64,000 nucleotides of DNA, taken from Mycobacterium conspicuum. Lineage in GTDB: Bacteria > Actinomycetota > Actinomycetes > Mycobacteriales > Mycobacteriaceae. The notes under the pieces were generated by a model, which did no database searches, was not told the DNA's origin, and was given only the letters and a program-made list of their open reading frames with translations. The stretch covers positions 5,952,001 to 6,016,000 of the forward strand of contig NZ_AP022613.1 in the NCBI RefSeq assembly GCF_010730195.1. The letters are read 5' to 3'. The translations under genes were made by a program, and so were the position numbers. Position 1 is the stretch's first letter; each line of letters starts with the position of its first letter. Of this stretch, positions 1 to 9,363 are shown one piece after another.

Positions 1-93
1 GAAGCACCCTTCGAGGTCCGGCTGTGGGCGGTGTTCGGCTTCGACGACGACGACCTGATTACCGGCGAGCGGGTGTACGCCAACAAGCCTTAG
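1..93 (+). CDS. C-terminal end of an NTF2/SnoaL-like protein (5' truncated by window)
   Basis: Frame 1 is open from the window edge to a TAG at 91-93 and encodes 30 residues. They include an acidic FGFDDDD stretch followed by ITGERVYANKP. A closing strand ending in ITGERVY is common in NTF2-fold SnoaL-like or limonene-epoxide-hydrolase-like proteins, so the family call rests on that short motif only. The stop overlaps the stop of the convergent isomerase gene by 4 bases. Function cannot be stated from the fragment. Confidence 0.5.
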   Translation, partial: EAPFEVRLWAVFGFDDDDLITGERVYANKP

Positions 94-902
94 CGGCAAC
101 CCAACTGCCGCGCGGCCGCCACGCATGGCCGCAGCCGATCCATCGGGCCCACACCCGCCTCGGCAAGGCTCCGCATCGGAATCTCCAGACCGACCACCAC
201 ATCGACCGGCACCGCGGCGAGAATCTCGGTGAGCGGCAGCTCCCCGTCGCCCGGAGCCATCCGCTCGTACATCGCCTCCTGAAGGTAGGACTCGCGGCGT
301 GGCTGCAGCGTGGTGTCGCTGAGCTGGACGTAGCCGATGTTCTCCGGGCCGAGTTCGCGAAGTTCGGCGGCACCCAAGCCCGACCGCACCCAGTGCATGG
401 TGTCCAGCGTCAGCCGCAGACCGGGGCTGCCGACGTGTTCGATGGCCGCGAGCAGCGTGGCCGGGTCGCCGATCGTCGCCCCGGGCGCCAATTCGACGGT
501 GGTTCGGATGCCGCGCGCGGCGGCCATCTCGGCAAGCGTGGCCAGTTGGTCGAATGTGCGGTTGCGATCCCGGTCGAAGCTCAGGGTGTTGATCTGCGCG
601 GCCCCGAGTTCGGCCATGACGTCCAGATCGGCGGCCAGGCCGGCGACGTCGGTGTCCGCGGTGATGACCATGCCCTCGCCCAGGGAGATGCCGACGCCGC
701 GCTCATCCATCGCGGCCAGCAGCTCGCGCCTGAGCGCACGGTCGTCTTTGAGTGAGAAGGCCGGATAGCCAAGGGATTTCAGTGGGCGCCCGACCAGCGC
801 GGTGGAGATGTAGCGGCAGCCCAGATCGGCGGCCAGATGCACGAAGTCGGCGGGCGGCAGTCCGAAGACGCTGATGAACTCGATGCCGAGATCGCGCGAC
901 AA
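90..902 (-). CDS. Sugar phosphate isomerase/epimerase-like TIM-barrel protein
   Basis: This 270-residue protein has the pattern of the xylose-isomerase-like TIM-barrel (AP endonuclease 2) family: an N-terminal strand GIEFISVFGLPP, alternating strands and helices, a TVELAPG strand, LTLDTMHW and a late VVVGLEIP strand. Family members isomerise or epimerise sugars, hydroxypyruvate or inosose, or dehydrate related polyols; the substrate here is unknown. The first codon is TTG at 902, six bases after the stop of the upstream SDR, which suggests translational coupling. A 14-bp perfect palindrome (904-917) spans the junction. It probably forms an operon with the SDR and possibly the alpha/beta hydrolase. 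Confidence 0.75.
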   Translation of the reverse strand: MSRDLGIEFISVFGLPPADFVHLAADLGCRYISTALVGRPLKSLGYPAFSLKDDRALRRELLAAMDERGVGISLGEGMVITADTDVAGLAADLDVMAELGAAQINTLSFDRDRNRTFDQLATLAEMAAARGIRTTVELAPGATIGDPATLLAAIEHVGSPGLRLTLDTMHWVRSGLGAAELRELGPENIGYVQLSDTTLQPRRESYLQEAMYERMAPGDGELPLTEILAAVPVDVVVGLEIPMRSLAEAGVGPMDRLRPCVAAARQLGCR

Positions 903-908
903 CGGCGG

Positions 909-1679
909 TTAACCGCCCACCATCATCAAGCCGCCGTCCACGGCGAGCAGTTGCCCGGTGATGAAGTCAGCACCCGGCCCGGCCAAAAAAACCAGCATCG
1001 GCCCGACATCCCGCGCGGGATCTCCGAGCGTGCCGCCGATGGGGATCATCATTTGCATCTGCTGGTCGACGAGGCCGGCGGCTTCCGGGCCGAGGAACTC
1101 GCGGAATCGGTCCGCTCCGGGAGTCTTGACCGCCGGCGCCAGCGCGTTGACGGTGACCTTGTCGGCGCCCCAGGCCTTGGCGGCCGACCTCGTCCACGCC
1201 TGGACCGCGCCCTTCGTCGCGGCGTAGACGGCCGAAATCGGGCTTCCCATAACGGCTTCGGAGGATCCGAAGTTGATGATCTTGCCCCCTCTGGGGTCTT
1301 GGTCCTTCATGACGGTGTAGGCGGCCTGGTTGGTGAGGATGGTCGCCTTCACGTTGGTGTCCAACAGGAACGAAATGTCGTCGGGTCCGATGTATCCCGG
1401 TATCCCGGATTGCCACAGGCCCGCCGCGTTCACCAAGACGTCGAGGCCGCCGAGGTGTTGGGCGGCCCGCTGCACGGTCGCCGAGACCGCGTCGGCGTCC
1501 CGCGCATCGCATTGCAGCCAGGTGGCCGTCAGGTCATCCGGCGGCGGTGTCTGGTGATAGGTGGCGACGATCTCGGCGCCCGCCTCGGAGAGCACCCGGA
1601 CCGCGGCCGCGCCGATGCCGGTAGCGGCGCCGGTGACCAGGATTCGTCGGCCTTGCAGTGGTGGCGACACATTTGACAT
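909..1679 (-). CDS. Short-chain dehydrogenase/reductase (SDR)
   Basis: A 256-residue classical SDR. The nucleotide-binding TGAATGIG motif lies near residues 16-23, followed by LVNAAG, a catalytic serine in INFGSSEA and a YAATK catalytic Tyr-x3-Lys. The C-terminus carries the usual GQLLAVDGG strand. SDRs oxidise alcohols or reduce ketones with NAD(P)(H); the substrate is not evident. The start is ATG at 1679. It lies between the alpha/beta hydrolase upstream (68 bases) and the TIM-barrel isomerase downstream (6 bases), so a short catabolic operon is likely. Confidence 0.85.
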   Translation of the reverse strand: MSNVSPPLQGRRILVTGAATGIGAAAVRVLSEAGAEIVATYHQTPPPDDLTATWLQCDARDADAVSATVQRAAQHLGGLDVLVNAAGLWQSGIPGYIGPDDISFLLDTNVKATILTNQAAYTVMKDQDPRGGKIINFGSSEAVMGSPISAVYAATKGAVQAWTRSAAKAWGADKVTVNALAPAVKTPGADRFREFLGPEAAGLVDQQMQMMIPIGGTLGDPARDVGPMLVFLAGPGADFITGQLLAVDGGLMMVGG

Positions 1680-1746
1680 GGCCGAAACATACCAAGGCGG
1701 CCAACGCGGTCAGGGCTCCGAATCCGGTCCCGGGTCGGCGAGCTCG

Positions 1747-2577
1747 TCAGGCGCGCACCGCGATCGACGAGAGCAGGTCGGCGAGCCGCTCCGGTCGGTC
1801 CACCATCGAAAACGTCCGCGCGCCCTCGATGACCTCGAAGCGGGCGTTGGGGATGGTCGCGGCCAGTCGCTCGCCGTCGGACAGCTCGAAGAACACGTCG
1901 TCGGCCGACCAGGCGATGAGGGCGGGCTTGTCGAACTCGTGCAGCCGGGCCGCGACTCCGGTGGTGACCTCGGTGCGCAGCGACAGGGTGAACTGGCGCA
2001 GGTCCTCGGCGATGGCCGGGTCGGACAGCCCCGGGCGCACCCACGCCGCCGTGAGGTCGTCGATGTTGCGGTGCGCCAGGCCGTCGAACGCGCGCTTGCG
2101 CGCCGCGGGCGCGCGCATGGCCTGGGCCACGGTCTTGAACATGGCCTTGGACTTGGCCGCCAGGATCACCGGCTTAAGGATCGGCGGCGGAAAGTGTTCG
2201 AACGCATCGCAACTCGTGAGCACCAGCGCGCCCAACCGCTCGGGGTGGTATACCGCGACAAGCTGGGTCACCACCCCACCGGTGTCGTTGCCGACCAGCA
2301 CCACGTCGTCGAGATCGAGGGCGGCAAGCACGTCGGCGACGATTCGGGCGACGCCGTTGATGCTGCGGTCGGTGCCGGGGCGCAGCGGCTGCGGGTGTGC
2401 GCCGAGCGGCCAGGTGGGGGCGATGCAGCGCAGGCCCCGAGCACCGAGTCGCGCGCTGACCTGCCGCCACAGCTCGCGGCCCATCATGTAGCCGTGCACG
2501 AAGACGACCGGCCTGCCGGTTTCGGGTCCGGTTGCTTCGTAATGGATGGTTCCGGCATTAATGTCGATCGTCGGCAT
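1747..2577 (-). CDS. Alpha/beta hydrolase with Asp nucleophile (epoxide hydrolase/haloalkane dehalogenase type)
   Basis: From the ATG at 2577 the protein has 276 residues; a GTG at 2595 in the same frame is an alternative. GTAGGGG lies about eight bases before the ATG. The oxyanion motif FVHGYMMG is near residue 28. The nucleophile elbow reads VGNDTGG with Asp98 where esterases have serine, which is typical of epoxide hydrolases and haloalkane dehalogenases. A FFELSDGE segment and a C-terminal FEVIEGARTF segment follow. Because the TetR gene on the other strand shares its promoter region and a palindromic operator, it is the likely regulator of this gene. Confidence 0.75.
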   Translation of the reverse strand: MPTIDINAGTIHYEATGPETGRPVVFVHGYMMGRELWRQVSARLGARGLRCIAPTWPLGAHPQPLRPGTDRSINGVARIVADVLAALDLDDVVLVGNDTGGVVTQLVAVYHPERLGALVLTSCDAFEHFPPPILKPVILAAKSKAMFKTVAQAMRAPAARKRAFDGLAHRNIDDLTAAWVRPGLSDPAIAEDLRQFTLSLRTEVTTGVAARLHEFDKPALIAWSADDVFFELSDGERLAATIPNARFEVIEGARTFSMVDRPERLADLLSSIAVRA

Positions 2578-2615
2578 AGTTAAACCCCTACTCACTTCTC
2601 AGATGTACATTTACA

Positions 2616-2630
2616 AACAGACTGTCTGTT
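2616..2630. promoter_or_regulatory. Palindromic operator, TetR/hydrolase divergent promoter
   Basis: A perfect 7-bp inverted repeat around one central base (AACAGAC-T-GTCTGTT) sits in the 74-base gap between the divergent alpha/beta hydrolase and TetR genes. Size and symmetry suit a TetR-family dimer. Binding by the adjacent TetR is inferred. Confidence 0.7.
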
Positions 2631-2651
2631 CGTAAGTTACCAACAGGTTGT

Positions 2652-3269
2652 ATGGAAATCAAGAGACGCACCCAGGAAGAGCGCTCGGCGGCGACCCGCG
2701 ATGCGCTGATCTCGGCCGCCCGCAGGCTGTGGGGCCTGCGGGGTTACGCCGAGGTCGGGACGCCGGAGATCGCCAAGGAAGCGGGCGTGACCCGGGGCGC
2801 GATGTATCACCAATTCGCCGACAAGGCAACGCTTTTCAGCGAGGTCGTCGAGACGGTGGAACAGGATGTGATGGCCCGGATGGCTGGCATGGTCGCCTCG
2901 TCGGGAGCCAAGACACCCGCGGACGCGATCCGGGCCGCCGTCGACGCTTGGCTCGAGGTCTCCGCCGATCCGGAGGTGCGGCAGCTGATCCTGCTGGACG
3001 GGCCCAGTGTGCTCGGCTGGCCGGCTTTCCGCGACGTCGCCCAGCGGTACAGCCTGGGCATGACCGAGCAATTGCTCACCGAGGCAATTCGGGCCGGCCA
3101 GCTGGCGCGCCAGCCCACCCGGCCGCTGGCGCACGTGCTGATCGGCGCGCTCGATGAAGCGGCGATGGTGATCGCCACCGCCGACGACCCCAAACGCACG
3201 CGCCGCGAGACCAGGCAGGTGCTGCACCGGCTCATCGACGGGATGCTCGGGGCGAAGGCGAAGGCGTAG
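2652..3269 (+). CDS. TetR family transcriptional regulator
   Basis: A 205-residue TetR-type protein. The N-terminal DNA-binding domain shows the helix-turn-helix TPEIAKEAGVTRGAMYHQF at about residues 36-54, with the typical YHxF recognition-helix end. The C-terminal ligand domain contains LLDGPSVLGWPAFRD, a motif common in a mycobacterial TetR subgroup. It is divergent from the alpha/beta hydrolase and 21 bases from a perfect palindrome, consistent with autoregulation and control of the hydrolase operon. The ligand is unknown. Confidence 0.88.
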   Translation: MEIKRRTQEERSAATRDALISAARRLWGLRGYAEVGTPEIAKEAGVTRGAMYHQFADKATLFSEVVETVEQDVMARMAGMVASSGAKTPADAIRAAVDAWLEVSADPEVRQLILLDGPSVLGWPAFRDVAQRYSLGMTEQLLTEAIRAGQLARQPTRPLAHVLIGALDEAAMVIATADDPKRTRRETRQVLHRLIDGMLGAKAKA

Positions 3270-3366
3270 CGCCGGTGAGGCTCGGCAGGCCAGCTACCGA
3301 CTTGGAAACCCAGGGCTAACGCCTACGCCATGCGTCAGTCCGACTCTTGTGATGTGATCGGCGCTT

Positions 3367-6300
3367 ATGAGTATCAAGGTCGCGCTGGAGCATCGCACCA
3401 GCTACACCTTTGACCGGCTGGTGCAGGTGTATCCGCACGTCGTGCGGCTGCGCCCGGCGCCCCACTCGCGCACGCCCATCGAGGCCTATTCGCTGCGGAT
3501 CGACCCCGCGGAGCATTTCGTCAACTGGCAGCAGGACGCGCTGGGAAACTTCCTGGCCCGGTTGGTCTTTCCGAATCCGATGCGCGAGCTGCGCATCACG
3601 GTCGGGTTGATCGCCGACCTCAAGGTGATCAACCCGTTCGACTTCTTCATCGAGGATTGGGCCGAGATCTGGCCGGGATCATCGCGGTTCAGCTACCCCA
3701 AGGAACTGGCCGACGACCTCAAACCCTATCTGCGGCCCGTCGACGATAAGGGTGAGGGTTCCGGCCCCGGCGAGCTGGTACGCGGGTGGGTGAGCGACTT
3801 CTCGGTGCCGGCTGGCACCCGCACCATTGACTTTTTGGTCGCGCTGAATCACGCGATCAACACCGACGTCCGGTACACCCTGCGCATGGAACACGGGGTG
3901 CAGACACCGGATTTCACGCTGCGCACCGGCGTCGGGTCGTGCCGGGACTCGGCGTGGCTGCTGGTGTCGATCCTGCGCCAGCTGGGGCTGGCCGCCCGGT
4001 TCGTCTCCGGCTACCTGGTGCAGCTCGCCTCCGATGTCGAGGCGCTGGACGGACCGTCGGGGCCCACCGCCGACTTCACCGACCTGCACGCGTGGACCGA
4101 GGTGTACATCCCGGGGGCGGGCTGGATCGGTTTGGACCCGACGTCGGGGCTGTTCGCCGGCGAAGGACACATCCCGCTGGCGGCCACGCCGCACCCCGCC
4201 TCGGCCGCGCCGATCACCGGCACGACCGAGCCGTGTGGGACCACGCTGGACTTCTCCAACACCGTCACCCGCGTGCACGAGGACCCGCGCGTCACGCTGC
4301 CCTACACCGAGGCGGCGTGGCAGGCGATCTGCGCGGTCGGCGAGGACGTCGACCGGCGGTTGGCCGCGGGGGATGTCCGGCTGACCGTCGGCGGCGAGCC
4401 GACGTTCGTTTCGGTCGACAATCAGGTCGACCAAGAGTGGACGACGGCCGCCGACGGCCCGCACAAGCGCCGCCTGGCAAATGACCTGGCCGCCCGGCTC
4501 AAGGCGTGCTGGGCGCCGCACGGCCTGATCCATCGCGGGCAGGGCAGATGGTATCCCGGAGAGCCGCTGCCGCGGTGGCAGATCGCGCTGCATTGGCGCG
4601 CCGACGGCCTGCCGCTGTGGACCAACGACACGCTGTTGGCCGACCCCTGGAGTAGCGAGTCGCAGTCCGGGTCACTCGACCCGGAAGCGGCCCACAAGGT
4701 GCTCGCCGAGATCGCCGACGGCCTCGGACTGCCGATGTCGCAGGTGCGGCCGGCCTACGAGGACCCGCTGAGCCGGCTGGCGGCCCAGATGCGAATGCCC
4801 GAAGGGGACCCGGTGGACGCCGGCGACGACCTCGCCGACGACAGCGCCGCCGCCCGTGCCGCGCTGCTGAGCCGGCTCGACGAATCCGCCACCTCCCCGG
4901 TGGCGTTCGTGCTGCCGCTGCATCGCCGGGAGGACGACCGGGGCTGGGCGAGCGCCAACTGGCGGTTGCGCCGCGGCCGCATTGTGCTGGTCGAGGGCGA
5001 TTCCCCGGCGGGCCTGCGGCTGCCGCTCGACTCGATCAGCTGGCGGCCGGCGCGCATGTCGTTCGACCTCGACCCGATGACCGTCGGGCGCGCGCTGTCG
5101 GCCGCGCCGGGCGCGCTGCAAGCGGAAATCGAGGACCCCGAAACGGCGCCGACGACCGCCGTGGTCGCGGAAGTTCGCGGCGGGCTGCTCCACATTTTCT
5201 TGCCGCCCACCCAGGCGCTGGAACATTTCGTCGACCTGATCGCCCGCATCGAGGCCGCGGCGGCCAAGTCCGACTGCCCGGTGGTGATCGAGGGCTACGG
5301 CCCGCCGCCGGACCCGCGGCTGACGTCGATGACGATCACCCCCGACCCCGGCGTCATCGAGGTCAACATCGCTCCGACCGCCAGCTTCGCCGAGCAGCGA
5401 CAGCAGCTCGCCACCCTCTACGAGCAGGCCCGGCTGGCCCGGCTGTCCACCGAATCGTTCGACATCGACGGCACCCACGGCGGCACCGGCGGCGGTAACC
5501 ACATCACGCTGGGCGGCGCGACCCCGGCCGATTCCCCGCTGCTGCGCCGCCCGGACCTGCTGGTCTCGCTGCTGACCTACTGGCAACGGCACCCGGCGCT
5601 GTCCTATCTGTTCGCGGGCCGGTTCGTCGGCACCACGTCGCAGGCGCCGCGCGTCGACGAGGGCCGCGACGAGGCGCTCTACGAACTCGAGATCGCGTTC
5701 GCCGAGATCGCGCGGCTCTCGGTCGGCGGATCCCCCAAGCCCTGGCTGACCGACCGGGCCCTGCGGCACCTGCTCGTCGACATCACCGGCAACACCCACC
5801 GCGCCGAGTTCTGCATCGACAAGCTCTACAGCCCGGACAGCGCGCGGGGCCGGCTCGGCCTGCTGGAGCTGCGCGGCTTCGAGATGCCGCCGCACCCGCA
5901 CATGGCGATGGTGCAGTCGCTACTGGTGCGATCGCTGGTGGCGTGGTTTTGGGACGAACCGCTGCGCGCGCCGCTGATCCGCCACGGCGCCAACCTTCAT
6001 GGCCGATACCTGTTGCCGCACTTCCTGATTCAGGACATCGCCACCGTGACGGCCGATCTTCGCGAGCACGGTATCGCCTTCGAGACCAGCTGGCTGGACC
6101 CGTTCACGGAATTCCGCTTCCCGCGCATCGGCACCGCCGTCTTCGGCGGCGTGGAGATCGAGCTGCGCGGGGCGATCGAGCCGTGGAACACCCTCGGCGA
6201 GGAAGCCACCGCCACCGGCACGGCCCGCTACGTCGACTCGTCGGTGGAGCGCGTCCAGGTCCGCATCATCGGTGCGGACCGTCAGCGCTACGTGGTGACG

Positions 6301-6693
6301 TGCAACGGTTACCCGGTGCCGTTGCTCGCCACCGACAACCCCGACATCCAGGTGGGGGGCGTGCGGTTTCGGGCCTGGCAACCCCCCAGCGCGCTGCACC
6401 CGAGCATCACGATCGACGCTCCGCTGCGGTTCGAGCTCATCGACCTCGCCACCGAAACCTCCCGCGGCGGCTGCACGTACCACGTCGCGCACCCCGGTGG
6501 CCGCGCCTATGACGACCCGCCCGTCAACGCCGTCGAGGCCGAGGCGCGGCGCAGCCGGCGCTTCGAGGCGACCGGCTTCACCCCGGGCAAGGCCGACACG
6601 TCCGGCCTGCGGGAAAAGCAGGCCAGGATTTCCACCGACGTCGGCGCGCCGGGCATCCTCGACCTCCGGCGCGTGCGTACCGTGCTGCGGTAA
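3367..6693 (+). CDS. Transglutaminase-like DUF2126 protein (Rv2566-like)
   Basis: A very long protein of 1108 residues. The N-terminal part (residues 1-100) is the beta-rich transglutaminase N-domain. The papain-like transglutaminase core follows with the triad Cys192 (GVGSCRD), His241 (LHAWTEV) and Asp257 (GLDPTSG). From about residue 330 to the end lies a large DUF2126-type region. Length and architecture match M. tuberculosis Rv2566. Members of this family occur beside circularly permuted ATP-grasp proteins and are predicted to hydrolyse or form isopeptide bonds in a peptide-modification system; no substrate is known. The TAA stop overlaps the ATG of the next gene by one base, so the two are translationally coupled. 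Confidence 0.85.
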   Translation: MSIKVALEHRTSYTFDRLVQVYPHVVRLRPAPHSRTPIEAYSLRIDPAEHFVNWQQDALGNFLARLVFPNPMRELRITVGLIADLKVINPFDFFIEDWAEIWPGSSRFSYPKELADDLKPYLRPVDDKGEGSGPGELVRGWVSDFSVPAGTRTIDFLVALNHAINTDVRYTLRMEHGVQTPDFTLRTGVGSCRDSAWLLVSILRQLGLAARFVSGYLVQLASDVEALDGPSGPTADFTDLHAWTEVYIPGAGWIGLDPTSGLFAGEGHIPLAATPHPASAAPITGTTEPCGTTLDFSNTVTRVHEDPRVTLPYTEAAWQAICAVGEDVDRRLAAGDVRLTVGGEPTFVSVDNQVDQEWTTAADGPHKRRLANDLAARLKACWAPHGLIHRGQGRWYPGEPLPRWQIALHWRADGLPLWTNDTLLADPWSSESQSGSLDPEAAHKVLAEIADGLGLPMSQVRPAYEDPLSRLAAQMRMPEGDPVDAGDDLADDSAAARAALLSRLDESATSPVAFVLPLHRREDDRGWASANWRLRRGRIVLVEGDSPAGLRLPLDSISWRPARMSFDLDPMTVGRALSAAPGALQAEIEDPETAPTTAVVAEVRGGLLHIFLPPTQALEHFVDLIARIEAAAAKSDCPVVIEGYGPPPDPRLTSMTITPDPGVIEVNIAPTASFAEQRQQLATLYEQARLARLSTESFDIDGTHGGTGGGNHITLGGATPADSPLLRRPDLLVSLLTYWQRHPALSYLFAGRFVGTTSQAPRVDEGRDEALYELEIAFAEIARLSVGGSPKPWLTDRALRHLLVDITGNTHRAEFCIDKLYSPDSARGRLGLLELRGFEMPPHPHMAMVQSLLVRSLVAWFWDEPLRAPLIRHGANLHGRYLLPHFLIQDIATVTADLREHGIAFETSWLDPFTEFRFPRIGTAVFGGVEIELRGAIEPWNTLGEEATATGTARYVDSSVERVQVRIIGADRQRYVVTCNGYPVPLLATDNPDIQVGGVRFRAWQPPSALHPSITIDAPLRFELIDLATETSRGGCTYHVAHPGGRAYDDPPVNAVEAEARRSRRFEATGFTPGKADTSGLREKQARISTDVGAPGILDLRRVRTVLR

Positions 6694-9359
6694 TGGCATC
6701 CTCAGAAATTGGGGTAGCAATGGGCGCGGCGGTGCTGGGCACCAGCGACGCGTCGGGCGGATCCAGCGGATCTGAGCAGGGCTCCGACGCCGACCGCCTG
6801 CTGGCCGGCTACCGTTCCACCCGCGCCCAGCAAGCCCTGTTCGATCTGCGGGACGGCCCGCGCATCGGGTACGACGAATTCGTCGACGACGCCGGCAACG
6901 TGCGGCCCGCGTGGACCGAGCTGGCCGCCGCGCTCGGGGAGCGGGGACGAGCCGGGCTGGACCGGCTGCACTCGGTGGTCAACAACCTGATCGACAACGA
7001 CGGCATTACCTACACCGGCGCCGGCGGTCATGGCGCCGAACCGGGTCCCTGGCGCCTGGACCCGTTGCCGCTGCTGCTGTCGGTTGTCGATTGGGAGGTG
7101 CTGGAGGCCGGACTCGTGCAGCGGTCACGTCTGCTCGATGCCGTGCTCGCCGACCTCTACGGGCCCCGCCGGGCGCTGACCTCCGGTGTGTTGCCGCCGG
7201 AATTGCTGTTCGCCCACCCGGGATACCTACGGGTTGCCAATGGCATCGAAATCCCCGGGCGCCACCAGCTTTTCATGCACGCCTGTGACGTCAGCCGGCT
7301 GGCGGACGGCGGCTTCCAGGTCAACGCCGACTGGACGCAGGCGCCGTCGGGCGCCGGCTATGCGCTGGCCGACCGGCGCGTCATCGCGCACGCAAACCCC
7401 GACCTCTACGAGAAAATCGGGCCGCGACCGACGACCCCATTCGCGCAGGCGCTGCGGCTGGCGTTGATCGACGCGGCGCCCGATGGCGCACAGGATCCCG
7501 CGGTGGTTGTGCTCAGCCCCGGCATCTACTCCGAAACCGCTTTCGACCAAGCGTATCTCGCCACTCTGCTGGGCTTCCCGCTGGTGGAAAGCGCGGATCT
7601 GGTGGTGCGCGACGGTACGTTGTGGATGCGCTCGCTGGGCACGCTGAAGCGCGTCGACGTCGTGTTTCGCCGCGTGGACGCCGACTACGCCGACCCGCTG
7701 GACCTGCGGGCCGATTCCCGGCTCGGTGTGGTCGGTTTGGTCGAGGCCCAACGCCGTGGAACGGTGACCGTGGTCAACACCCTTGGCAGCGGCATCCTGG
7801 AAAGCGCTGGGCTGCTGCGGTTTTTGCCCGAGCTTGCGCGATTCCTGCTCGACGAGGACCCGCTGCTGCAGACCGCGCCCGTGTACTGGGCGGGCATCGA
7901 CGACGAACGCTCGCACCTGCTGGCGAACCTCTCGTCGTTGTTGATCAAGTCCACCGTCGGCGGGGAAACGATTGTCGGGCCGACACTTTCGTCAGCCGAA
8001 CGAGACGAGCTGGCCGCGCGCATCACGGCCATCCCGCAGCAGTGGGTTGGCCAGGAGCTGCCGGAGTTCTCTTCGGCGCCCACCGATTATGCCGGTGTGT
8101 TGTCCTCGGCCGGCACCGGCATGCGGTTGTTCACCGTCGCCCAGCGCAGCGGGTATGCCCCGATGATCGGCGGATTGGGCTACATCATGGCATCCGGTGC
8201 GGCCGCGTACGCACTGAATACCGTTGCCGCGAAAGACATCTGGGTTCTTCCCGCCGAGCGGGCACGGGCCGAGGCGGTGAGTTTGCCGACGGTGACGCCG
8301 GTGAAGACCGGTGCTGGAACGCTCGGGGTCAGTTCGCCGCGTGTGTTGTCCGATCTGTTCTGGATGGGCCGCTACGGCGAGCGCGCCGAGAACATGGCGC
8401 GGTTGCTGATCGTCGCCCGCGAGCGCTACCACGAATTCCGGCACCGGCAGAACACGGAGGAAAGCGAGTGCGTGCCGGTGCTGATGGCGGCGCTGGTGCG
8501 GATCACCGGAACCGATATCGCGGTGGCCGGCGATCGCGCCGAGATGATCGCCGTCGCACCCTCGACGTTGTGGTCGCTGACGGTGGACCGGGAACGGCCG
8601 GGATCGCTGGTGCAGTCGGTGGATGGACTGGCGTTGGCCGCCCGGGCGGTGCGCGACCAGTTGTCGCGCGACACCTGGATGGTGTTGGCCGGTGTCGAGC
8701 GCGCGATGGTGCACCGGGCCGACCCGCCGGATTCGCTCGCCGAGGGTGACGCCCTGCTGGCCTCGGTTCAGTCGCAGACGTTGGCAGGGATGTTGACGTT
8801 GTCCGGGGTGGCCGCCGAATCGATGGTGCGTGATGTCGGCTGGACGATGATGGACATCGGCAAGCGCATCGAGCGCGGCCTGTGGTTGACCGCGCTGCTG
8901 CGCGACACCCTCACCGCGGTCCGATCCGCCGTCGCCGAGCAAACCATCATCGAGTCAACGCTTTTGGCGTCCGAATCGTCGGTCATCTATCGGCGCCGCA
9001 CGGTCGGCAACGTCAGCGTTGCCGCCCTCGCCGAGTTGATGCTGTTCGACGCGACGAACCCGCGGTCGCTGGTCTATCAGTTGGAACGGCTTCGCGCAGA
9101 CCTGTCCGACCTGCCGGGCTCGTCGGGGTCGTCGCGCCCGGAGCGGGCCATCGCCGAGATCAGCACCCGGTTGCGCCGGTCGCATCCCGACGAGCTGGAG
9201 GAGGTCGTGGACGGACGCCGCGAGGAGCTCGCCGAGCTGCTGACGGCGGTGCACGCCGGATTGCGCGATTTGGCCGACGTGATCAGCGCGACGCAGCTGT
9301 CGCTGCCCGGCGACATGCAGCCGCTGTGGGGGCCCGACGAGCGACGCGTGATGGCCTGA
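6693..9359 (+). CDS. Circularly permuted ATP-grasp / alpha-E domain protein (Rv2567-like)
   Basis: This 888-residue protein follows the transglutaminase with a one-base TAATG overlap. The N-terminal two thirds resemble the circularly permuted type-2 ATP-grasp domain (DUF404/DUF407), with motifs such as LYGPRRAL, FMHACDVSRL, YALADRRVIAHANPD and IKSTVGGETIVGPTLS. From about residue 545 the alpha-helical alpha-E domain (DUF403) begins with SPRVLSDLFWMGRYGERAEN. ATP-grasp enzymes ligate a carboxylate to an amine using ATP, so an amide- or peptide-bond-forming role is expected. A second ATG at 6720 is an alternative start. The combination with DUF2126 is conserved in mycobacteria (Rv2566-Rv2567). 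Confidence 0.85.
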   Translation: MASSEIGVAMGAAVLGTSDASGGSSGSEQGSDADRLLAGYRSTRAQQALFDLRDGPRIGYDEFVDDAGNVRPAWTELAAALGERGRAGLDRLHSVVNNLIDNDGITYTGAGGHGAEPGPWRLDPLPLLLSVVDWEVLEAGLVQRSRLLDAVLADLYGPRRALTSGVLPPELLFAHPGYLRVANGIEIPGRHQLFMHACDVSRLADGGFQVNADWTQAPSGAGYALADRRVIAHANPDLYEKIGPRPTTPFAQALRLALIDAAPDGAQDPAVVVLSPGIYSETAFDQAYLATLLGFPLVESADLVVRDGTLWMRSLGTLKRVDVVFRRVDADYADPLDLRADSRLGVVGLVEAQRRGTVTVVNTLGSGILESAGLLRFLPELARFLLDEDPLLQTAPVYWAGIDDERSHLLANLSSLLIKSTVGGETIVGPTLSSAERDELAARITAIPQQWVGQELPEFSSAPTDYAGVLSSAGTGMRLFTVAQRSGYAPMIGGLGYIMASGAAAYALNTVAAKDIWVLPAERARAEAVSLPTVTPVKTGAGTLGVSSPRVLSDLFWMGRYGERAENMARLLIVARERYHEFRHRQNTEESECVPVLMAALVRITGTDIAVAGDRAEMIAVAPSTLWSLTVDRERPGSLVQSVDGLALAARAVRDQLSRDTWMVLAGVERAMVHRADPPDSLAEGDALLASVQSQTLAGMLTLSGVAAESMVRDVGWTMMDIGKRIERGLWLTALLRDTLTAVRSAVAEQTIIESTLLASESSVIYRRRTVGNVSVAALAELMLFDATNPRSLVYQLERLRADLSDLPGSSGSSRPERAIAEISTRLRRSHPDELEEVVDGRREELAELLTAVHAGLRDLADVISATQLSLPGDMQPLWGPDERRVMA

Positions 9360-9363
9360 GCGC

